DNA of 50,055 nucleotides from an uncultured Clostridium sp. (lineage in GTDB: Bacteria; Bacillota; Clostridia; Oscillospirales; Ruminococcaceae), in the NCBI GenBank assembly GCA_902490335.1, contig CABUDL010000008.1, positions 1 through 50,055 of the forward strand, written 5' to 3'. Under the pieces are notes generated by a model. It was not told where the DNA came from and did not search any database. It worked only from the letters and a program-made list of their open reading frames with translations. The position numbers were made by a program, and so were the translations under genes. The stretch's first letter is position 1. Each line of letters starts with the position of its first letter. This document shows positions 41,240-50,055 of this stretch, piece after piece.

Positions 41240-41268
41240 TTATAATACAAAAAAGGTATAAAATCAAG
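41240..41268 (-). promoter_or_regulatory. Promoter of the DUF1858 selenoprotein gene
   Basis: Minus-strand TTGATT (41263-41268), 17 bases and TATAAT (41240-41245), about 65 bases before the start codon. Confidence 0.85.
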
Positions 41269-41293
41269 AAGGGAAACAAAACAAACCGTGAAC

Positions 41294-41328
41294 AAAAAAA
41301 TCCCACTCAAACGATTGCTTGAGTGGGA
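41294..41328 (-). terminator. Terminator of the CNNM/CorC gene
   Basis: Minus-strand TCCCACTCAA and TTGAGTGGGA enclose an 8-base loop and are followed by TTTTTTT. Confidence 0.88.
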
Positions 41329-41340
41329 AGAGATTTTCGG

Positions 41341-42678
41341 TTATTCTTCGTCGGTCTGCTCGGGAACGGGCAGCAGCTCGGCGCGCAGTTTGGAGATGCG
41401 GCGTTCATCGGTGGCAAGGACGGTAAATTTTACATTGCCCACCTGTACCGATGGGTGTTCGTCCTTGGCAGGGATGCAGTCGAGCAGGTCGGTGATCATG
41501 CCGCTGAGGGTGTCGTAGTCCTCTTCGGGACCGACGTTCATGCCAAGCAACTCCTCGACGTCGTCCACAGACATGGAACCGTCCAGAACAAAGATGGTGT
41601 CGGAAAGTTTCTGGTATTCCTCTTCCTCCTGGTCATACTCGTCCTGCATATTGCCGACAATCGACTCGAGCAGGTCCTCCATGGTAACGATACCGGAGGT
41701 GCCGCCGTACTCGTCGACGACAATCGCCATCTGAGTTTTCTTTTCCTTAAAGGTCTTGAACAGGTCAGAACAGCGGTTGGATTCAGGGACGAAGATGGCT
41801 TTGCGGATAAAGGGGAGGATTGGCTGGTTGGAAATTTGCTCCACTGTTTCGGTGATGCAGCGCAGCATATCCTTGGCGTAGACGATGCCGACGATGTTGT
41901 CGATGTCGTCCTCATAGACCGGGATGCGGGAGTAGCCTTTGTCGATGGCAAGCTGGATGACGTCCATCACGGTAGCGGTGTTTTCTACGGCGGCGACGTC
42001 GGTTCGGTGGGTCATTACATCCTCCACGGTGATGTCGTCGAACTCAAAGATGTTGTCGATCATATCGGCTTCATCCTTTTCGATTGAGCCTTCTTCGTTG
42101 CCGACGTCGACCATCATGCGGATTTCTTCTTCGGTGACCTGCTCCGGCTGGTCATCGGCGCTGATGCCGAACAGACGCAGGACCAGGTTGGTGCTGGCAG
42201 AAAGCACAGCCACAAAGGGCTTGGAGATGGTGAACACAAAGCGGATGACCGGAGCTACCATCAGGGAAATCTTTTCGGGATGGTGCATGGCGATGCGCTT
42301 GGGGACCAGCTCACCGAGAACAAGGTTGAAGTATGCCAGCAGCAGGGTGATGGAGATCAAAGCGATAGTCTGAGCGGCAGGCAGCGGCATATAAGAGGAA
42401 AGAAAGGCTGCAAACGGCTCGGAGAATTTGTCGGCGGCAGAACCGGCTGCCATAAATCCGGCAAGGGTGACGCCGATTTGGATGGTGGAGAGGAACTTGG
42501 AGGGTTCCGAAACCATCTTGTGCAGGATGGCAGCGCGCTTGTTGCCGTCCTCTGCCATTTTTTTGAGCTTGTTGTCGTTGAAGGTGACGATGGCGATTTC
42601 GCTCATAGCAAAGAAAGCGTTGATAGCGATGAGCACCAGAAGGATGACGATTTGTAAGATTGTACTGTCAGGGTCCAT
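41341..42678 (-). CDS. CNNM/CorC (hemolysin C)-family membrane transporter
   Basis: A 445-residue protein with an N-terminal DUF21/CNNM transmembrane domain (about 5-190, with LVLIAINAFFAMSEIAIVTF), a CBS pair (about 205-330, with TVEDVMTHRTDVAAVE and MAIVVDEYGGTSGIVTMEDL) and a C-terminal CorC_HlyC transporter-associated domain (about 350-435, with VLDGSMSVDDVEELLGM). Members are linked to magnesium or other divalent-ion efflux, despite the hemolysin name. Length is typical. AAGGAG precedes the ATG. It has its own promoter and terminator. Confidence 0.93.
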   Translation of the reverse strand: MDPDSTILQIVILLVLIAINAFFAMSEIAIVTFNDNKLKKMAEDGNKRAAILHKMVSEPSKFLSTIQIGVTLAGFMAAGSAADKFSEPFAAFLSSYMPLPAAQTIALISITLLLAYFNLVLGELVPKRIAMHHPEKISLMVAPVIRFVFTISKPFVAVLSASTNLVLRLFGISADDQPEQVTEEEIRMMVDVGNEEGSIEKDEADMIDNIFEFDDITVEDVMTHRTDVAAVENTATVMDVIQLAIDKGYSRIPVYEDDIDNIVGIVYAKDMLRCITETVEQISNQPILPFIRKAIFVPESNRCSDLFKTFKEKKTQMAIVVDEYGGTSGIVTMEDLLESIVGNMQDEYDQEEEEYQKLSDTIFVLDGSMSVDDVEELLGMNVGPEEDYDTLSGMITDLLDCIPAKDEHPSVQVGNVKFTVLATDERRISKLRAELLPVPEQTDEE

Positions 42679-42760
42679 TTTTTACTCCTTTTTTGTAAAG
42701 ACTGAAGGTTTGATACGAAAATGATGGGAAGCACCGAAAACTTCCATCATATACTTTAAT

Positions 42761-42789
42761 ACTATACACAAATCGAAAGAGGTTGTCAA
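42761..42789 (-). promoter_or_regulatory. Promoter of the CNNM/CorC gene
   Basis: Minus-strand TTGACA (42784-42789), 17 bases and TATAGT (42761-42766). Confidence 0.85.
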
Positions 42790-43158
42790 TTTGACTTTTG
42801 CGCACAAAAAAGGCGATATTCCCCTTTGTAGGGTGGTTGCGATATATGGGGAGGGCTTTTTTATGCAAAAGCTTCACAGCGCGGGTCCTTGCTCGGCGAA
42901 TAGAAAAAAAGGAAGGGGATGCGCTCGGAAGCTTTGACGGATGTGAGAGGAAAAGAGGGTGAAAACTGACTAAATAGGTACAGGATAAATTGTGCGATGT
43001 GGTAAAATTGTTAAAAAAGTATAGGGACAATCCAATAAGTTGGCACACTTTGTCCCTTTACAATACGACCAAAAAATGATAAACTTTATAACGTAGGTAT
43101 GTGTGATATGATTATAGCATAACATCCATCTAAACCTATCAAGGAGGAATAATACATT
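42790..43158. other. Non-coding leader region of the pyruvate:ferredoxin oxidoreductase gene
   Basis: This stretch of 369 bases holds no credible gene. It contains an inverted repeat (43023-43057), a TTGTTAA half-site at 43008-43014 that resembles a Rex redox-repressor half, and an extended -10 TGA-TATGAT ending at 43112 without a clear -35. The promoter position is therefore tentative. Confidence 0.5.
43023..43057. promoter_or_regulatory. Inverted repeat upstream of nifJ
   Basis: AGGGACAA (43023-43030) and TTGTCCCT (43050-43057) are exact reverse complements 19 bases apart, about 100 bases before the start codon. It may be an operator or an RNA stem in the leader. Confidence 0.6.
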
Positions 43159-46698
<3,540 letters not shown>

Positions 46699-46730
46699 TT
46701 TTTAGGCATCTTGATCCGATAGGGTCATCA

Positions 46731-46765
46731 AAAATCCCGCTTTCATTTTGAAAGCGGGATTTTTT
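46731..46765 (+). terminator. Terminator of nifJ
   Basis: ATCCCGCTTTCA, a short loop and TGAAAGCGGGAT followed by TTTTT. Confidence 0.93.
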
Positions 46766-46825
46766 CTATATAAGGAAAATAAGGCGAAGGATGTTAGACT
46801 CTGGAAGATAAGTCGGGCAAATCAG

Positions 46826-46854
46826 TTGAAAATCCAGAGAAGGTATGGTATTCT
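46826..46854 (+). promoter_or_regulatory. Promoter of ruvX-ttcA
   Basis: TTGAAA (46826-46831), 17 bases and TATTCT (46849-46854). Confidence 0.65.
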
Positions 46855-46891
46855 GAAAAACATGAATGTAACACAGAAAGGAACGAGAAAA

Positions 46892-47320
46892 ATGAAAATC
46901 ATGGCGGTGGATTTTGGCGATTCCCGAACCGGAATTGCCATCTGTGACAGAGGAGAGCTGCTGGCAAGCCCGGTGTGTGTAATCGAGGAGAAACATTTCC
47001 CGACGACCGTTCAAAAGACGGCACAGCAGGCGCAGGAGCAGGGCGCAGAACGGATTGTAGTGGGACACCCGCTCAACATGGACGGCAGCAAAGGACCCAG
47101 AGCGCAGCTGTGCGAGGAGTTTGCGCAGCAGCTGGGAGAATTGGTGTCGGTTCCGGTGGTGTTGTGGGACGAGCGGCAGACGACCGTTTCGGCGATTGGA
47201 TTCTTGAATGAAACCAACACCAGAGGCAAAAAGAGAAAGCAGGTCATTGATGCGGTAGCGGCGACCATCATTCTGGAAAATTATCTGAATTACCGGAAAA
47301 ATCACAGCGAGGAGGAATAG
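46892..47320 (+). CDS. ruvX: Holliday-junction resolvase-like protein RuvX (YqgF)
   Basis: A 142-residue RNase H-fold nuclease needed for 16S rRNA maturation in bacteria. The N-terminal strand MKIMAVDFGDSRTGIAICD carries the first catalytic Asp, IVVGHPLNMDGSKGPRA the second region, and DERQTTVSA with KKRKQVIDAVAATIILENYL the C-terminal acidic sites (E and D). Length matches the family. The ATG at 46892 is preceded by AAAGGAACGAG. It ends one base before ttcA, so the two form an operon. Confidence 0.93.
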   Translation: MKIMAVDFGDSRTGIAICDRGELLASPVCVIEEKHFPTTVQKTAQQAQEQGAERIVVGHPLNMDGSKGPRAQLCEEFAQQLGELVSVPVVLWDERQTTVSAIGFLNETNTRGKKRKQVIDAVAATIILENYLNYRKNHSEEE

Positions 47321-47321
47321 G

Positions 47322-48041
47322 ATGGGTGCAATGCAGAAGCTGGCAGGTTTGATGCGCAGAGCAATTGAAAAGTATGATATGATTCAGCCCAACGACAGGA
47401 TTGCGGTCGGGGTCAGCGGGGGAAAGGATTCGGTTGCCCTGCTGGTGGGACTGTGCAAGCTCAGAGAATACATCGGGATTCCATACGAGGTGGTTGCCAT
47501 CACCCTGGACCCTTGCTTTGGCGGGGTGGAGACCGATTACACACCGATTGCGCAGCTGTGCGAGCAGCTGGGGGTCCCTTACGTTTTGAAGCGGACGGAG
47601 ATTGGACAGATCATCTTTGATGTGCGCAACGAAAGCAATCCATGCAGCCTGTGTGCGAGGATGCGCAGAGGCTGTCTGCACGATGCGGCAAAGGAGAACA
47701 ACTGCAATAAAATCGCGCTGGGGCACCACTACGACGATGCCATTGAAACCTTTATCATGAACCTCTTTCAGGAGGGACGGGTCGGATGCTTTCAGCCGGT
47801 GACCTATCTGTCCAGAAAAGATTTGACGATGATTCGACCGATGGTGATGGCGGAGGAGAGCATGATTTCGGCAGCGGTGCGCCACGAGGGTCTGCCTGTG
47901 GTCAAGAGCAAGTGCCCGGCGGACGGCAACACCAACCGTGAGAAAACCAAAGAGTGGATTCGCATGATGGATAAGGAGAGCAAAGGCTTTAAAAAGCGGC
48001 TGTACGGCGCGTTGGAGAGAGGACATATTTCGGGCTTCTAA
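47322..48041 (+). CDS. TtcA/TilS-type tRNA-modifying PP-loop ATPase
   Basis: A 239-residue protein with the PP-loop SGGKDSVALL (about 32-41) and a redox CxxC in NPCSLCARMRRG followed by CLHDAAKENNCNKIALGHHYDDAIET (the last part gives the GHH-D-D motif). This matches the TtcA family, which inserts sulfur in tRNA at C32 using a 4Fe-4S cluster. Several Clostridia paralogues have other substrates, so ttcA is not assigned with certainty. GAGGAATAGG precedes the ATG. It directly follows ruvX. Confidence 0.9.
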   Translation: MGAMQKLAGLMRRAIEKYDMIQPNDRIAVGVSGGKDSVALLVGLCKLREYIGIPYEVVAITLDPCFGGVETDYTPIAQLCEQLGVPYVLKRTEIGQIIFDVRNESNPCSLCARMRRGCLHDAAKENNCNKIALGHHYDDAIETFIMNLFQEGRVGCFQPVTYLSRKDLTMIRPMVMAEESMISAAVRHEGLPVVKSKCPADGNTNREKTKEWIRMMDKESKGFKKRLYGALERGHISGF

Positions 48042-48073
48042 CCTTTTCTTTGCTAAGCAGACTGAGCCTGCAC

Positions 48074-48095
48074 CAGCTTGAAGCTGGACACTGTT
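48074..48095 (+). repeat. Dispersed 22-base repeat at the 5' end of an exported-protein gene
   Basis: Exact match, inverted, to 7350-7371. It contains CAGCTTGAAGCTG, a small palindrome, and lies just upstream of the signal-peptide-like start of the next gene. Confidence 0.8.
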
Positions 48096-48112
48096 TCGCG
48101 CTCGTCAGCGTG

Positions 48113-48892
48113 ATGACAGCGGTTGCCGTGATGGTACTTCCTGCTTCGGCAGCGTTTGAATTAGACGGTGTGCAGGCGAAAGAGAGAAATCCAGGAGTGA
48201 CAGAGCAGAACGAAGTACTTTCGATGAGCAGAGAAATTGAAAATCCAATCCGTTTTGAGATTCCTTGTACAGAGTTGAACCTGATGCAGTATACAAATGA
48301 TGATACTCCAAAACAGGGAAAAGAAATTCTAAACGATGCTCTGATTGCTGAGATGAAAAAAATAAATCCTGACTTTGAGACAGAATATTATTCCGTTTTC
48401 TACAATCCGTCGGGGGGACTACTTTTTTTGTCAAAGGTCATTCCTACTGAATATAGAAATGTTTTTGTAGGAGTCGGATATAGCATTTACATTGAGAATG
48501 GAATCGCACTGGAACTATTTTACACGGATATTCCCACTCAGAAGCAATTCTACCAAGAGGAGACACTTTCAGAAAGAATACGGGTTTTTGTGGAGAACGG
48601 AGGAGAGAACGTCCAACTGCCGGATATTCCGAATGCGCTGGTAGAGGTGGACGAAGATCACGTTTTTTACAGCTACGATTCAGAAACAGATGAGCTGACT
48701 TATACAGTCGGTTATGAAGTAACCCATCTGGATGAAGATGGAGCGATGTCGGCACATGAGATTGTGGTTCCGGTTCCACGAGTGGAAAAAAAGTGGACAG
48801 ACAAAATATTTTTGGTTGTGTCAGGAGGCATTGTTTTTATTCTGATGGGTTTTCTTTGTCTGGGGAAATTTAAAATCAAAAAGGAAAAATAA
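48113..48892 (+). CDS. Exported membrane-anchored protein with a possibly damaged 5' end
   Basis: About 259 residues. The visible start MTAVAVMVLPASAAFELDG looks like the second half of a signal peptide with an ASAAF cleavage site, but the basic N-terminal part and a ribosome site are missing. The frame stays open upstream to a TTG at 48050 through a sequence shared with the dispersed repeat. The body is soluble and extracytoplasmic, ending with a membrane helix (IFLVVSGGIVFILMGFLCLG) and basic tail KFKIKKEK. No family recognised. The gene may have lost its true start by repeat insertion, so expression is uncertain. Confidence 0.5.
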   Translation: MTAVAVMVLPASAAFELDGVQAKERNPGVTEQNEVLSMSREIENPIRFEIPCTELNLMQYTNDDTPKQGKEILNDALIAEMKKINPDFETEYYSVFYNPSGGLLFLSKVIPTEYRNVFVGVGYSIYIENGIALELFYTDIPTQKQFYQEETLSERIRVFVENGGENVQLPDIPNALVEVDEDHVFYSYDSETDELTYTVGYEVTHLDEDGAMSAHEIVVPVPRVEKKWTDKIFLVVSGGIVFILMGFLCLGKFKIKKEK

Positions 48893-48929
48893 CAAACCCT
48901 CCGAAGAAATTTTCTTCGGAGGGTTTGTT
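48891..48929. terminator. Bidirectional terminator between convergent genes
   Basis: AACAAACCCTCCGAAGAA pairs perfectly with the 18 bases at 48912-48929 around a 3-base loop, with T runs on both strands. Confidence 0.9.
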
Positions 48930-48943
48930 TTAGTTTATAAATT

Positions 48944-49876
48944 TTAGAGGAGCGGGTCCAGCCGCAGCTTTCCCAAGTCGTATGGGGTGGACTGGTAGAC
49001 GTAATAGTTGAGCCAGTTGGAGTAGAACAGATAAGCGTGGCTGCGCCAGATACGGATGGGTTTTTGGGCAGGGTCGTCCTGTGGGAAGTAGTTGCAGGGC
49101 AACTGGATGGGCAGACCCTTGTCCAAGTCGCGGAAGTATTCCTCAGCGAGGGTGCCGGCTTCATACTCCGAGTGACCAAAGATGAAGATTTGTCGACCGT
49201 TGTGGTTGGAAACGATGTTGACCCCGGCTTCGGGAGAGGCAGAGAGGATGTAGAGTTTTCCGGTTGATTGAATCTGCTCTGCGCCGATTTCGGTGTGGCG
49301 GGAGTGCGGCATCCAGTAGACCTCATCAAAGCCGCGCAGGAGAGGAACGCTTTTATCGACCAGAGTGTGCCGGAAGACACCGAACAGCTTGTGCGGCAGC
49401 TGGGTCTTTTGCAGACCGTAATGGTAGTGCAGCGCAGCCTGTGCTCCCCAGCAGATGTGGAGGGTGGAGTGGACGTGTGTTTTAGACCATTCCATAATGG
49501 TACACAGCTCGTCCCAATAGGAAACCTGTTCAAACTCCATCTGCTCCACCGGAGCGCCGGTGATAATCATTCCGTCAAAGTACTGCTCGCGAACATCCTG
49601 AAAAACCTGATAGAATTTGAGCAGGTGGTCGGAAGGGGTATTTTTGGAGGCGTGGGTAGCGGTTTGCAGAAGCTCCACATCCACCTGAAGCGGCGAATTG
49701 CTGAGCATACGCAACAGCTGGCGTTCGGTATCAATCTTTTTAGGCATCAGATTGAGAATCAGAATCCGCAAAGGACGAATGTCCTGCGAGCGTGCGCGTT
49801 TTTCGGACATGATAAAGATGTTTTCCTGTTCAAGTGTGTTCCACGCAGGAAGGTCGTTGGGGATATTGATTGGCAT
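48944..49876 (-). CDS. metA: Homoserine O-acetyltransferase (MetA family)
   Basis: A 310-residue enzyme acylating homoserine, the first committed step of methionine synthesis. The catalytic Cys is C142 in LHICWGAQ, with GHSEYE supplying the His. Residue 111 is Glu in TGAPVEQMEF, which in this family indicates acetyl-CoA use, whereas Gly here gives succinyl-CoA use. Length is normal. AAGGAG lies 9 bases before the ATG. A promoter sits about 50 bases upstream, and no SAM riboswitch or T-box fits in the short leader. It is monocistronic. Confidence 0.95.
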   Translation of the reverse strand: MPINIPNDLPAWNTLEQENIFIMSEKRARSQDIRPLRILILNLMPKKIDTERQLLRMLSNSPLQVDVELLQTATHASKNTPSDHLLKFYQVFQDVREQYFDGMIITGAPVEQMEFEQVSYWDELCTIMEWSKTHVHSTLHICWGAQAALHYHYGLQKTQLPHKLFGVFRHTLVDKSVPLLRGFDEVYWMPHSRHTEIGAEQIQSTGKLYILSASPEAGVNIVSNHNGRQIFIFGHSEYEAGTLAEEYFRDLDKGLPIQLPCNYFPQDDPAQKPIRIWRSHAYLFYSNWLNYYVYQSTPYDLGKLRLDPLL

Positions 49877-49921
49877 AAAGAACGCTCCTTATGAGATAAA
49901 GTAAATCTAAAAGTAAGGTTT

Positions 49922-49950
49922 ATTGTACAATACTTTGATTTTGATTGCAA
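49922..49950 (-). promoter_or_regulatory. metA promoter
   Basis: Minus-strand TTGCAA (49945-49950), 17 bases and TACAAT (49922-49927). Confidence 0.7.
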
Positions 49951-50039
49951 TGACAAAGGATAAAGAGAGGAGAAAAGGGCATAAAAAGGGAAAAAAGTAA
50001 GATTTTTCAAAAAAAGTCAAAAAAAGATGAAAAAAGGTG

Positions 50040-50055
50040 TTGACAAAAGGAAGTT
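50040..50055 (+). promoter_or_regulatory. Partial strong promoter at the right edge
   Basis: TTGACA at 50040-50045 is preceded by AAAAAAGATGAAAAAAGGTG, the same sequence that precedes the tRNA-Pro promoter at 8986. The -10 and the gene lie outside the window; another tRNA or rRNA operon is a reasonable guess. Confidence 0.6.

Noticed and set aside
41070..41306. DUF1858 protein starting at 41306 and ending at the TGA
   Set aside because: The upstream part has no family sequence; AAGGAGG marks ATG 41174, and conserved sequence continues after the TGA.

Overview
The window looks like chromosomal DNA of an anaerobic Bacillota, most likely class Clostridia in or near the Oscillospiraceae. Reasons: a single-chain pyruvate:ferredoxin oxidoreductase, Clostridia-type glycyl-tRNA synthetase, class B sortase, selenocysteine machinery, strong AGGAGG ribosome sites and many near-consensus sigma-A promoters with 17-bp spacers. 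I cannot name the species from sequence alone.

Layout. 1-2.6 kb is the end of an integrated mobile element: a partial gene, a MobC-like protein, a tyrosine integrase, an excisionase and a divergent Xre repressor with three shared operator boxes. It abuts the 3' end of guaA, a known integration hotspot. 2.7-9.4 kb: guaA, an exported protein, an EreA-like lipoprotein, a repeat-rich gap, glycyl-tRNA synthetase and tRNAs Pro, Thr and Tyr. 9.9-14 kb: a MarR-controlled heterodimeric ABC exporter. 14-18.3 kb: an SLC13-type permease, a C_GCAxxG_C_C protein, an epimerase, tRNA-Sec and two nearly identical tandem lipoprotein genes. 18.3-21.7 kb: selB and selA. 21.9-23.5 kb: a Cache-like sensor, a minimal nucleotidyltransferase and a HEPN protein. 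23.7-26.8 kb: a Crp/Fnr regulator with a NitT/TauT-type ABC importer. 26.9-29.1 kb: a patatin, a frameshifted ATPase and a hypothetical protein. 29.2-31.4 kb: a LysR regulator divergent from selD. 31.5-33.4 kb: two small unknowns and ychF. 33.8-37.9 kb: a two-component system and an HtrA protease. 38.2-42.7 kb: pyruvate kinase, a sortase, a small DUF1858 protein and a CNNM/CorC protein. 43-46.7 kb: pyruvate:ferredoxin oxidoreductase. 46.9-49.9 kb: ruvX, ttcA-like, an exported protein and metA.

The most notable content is the selenocysteine system. selA, selB, tRNA-Sec (anticodon TCA) and selD all lie within about 15 kb. Two genes carry in-frame UGA codons that conventional gene calling would truncate. 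selD has UGA at codon 16, the catalytic Cys position, followed by a good bacterial SECIS hairpin. A 66-residue DUF1858 protein at 40974-41174 on the minus strand has UGA at codon 35, replacing the second Cys of a CxxC motif. The genes for making and inserting selenocysteine and two of its users are therefore in one window, with a LysR regulator beside selD. Motifs, palindromes and promoters are read directly from the sequence; functions rest on family knowledge; regulatory links are inference.
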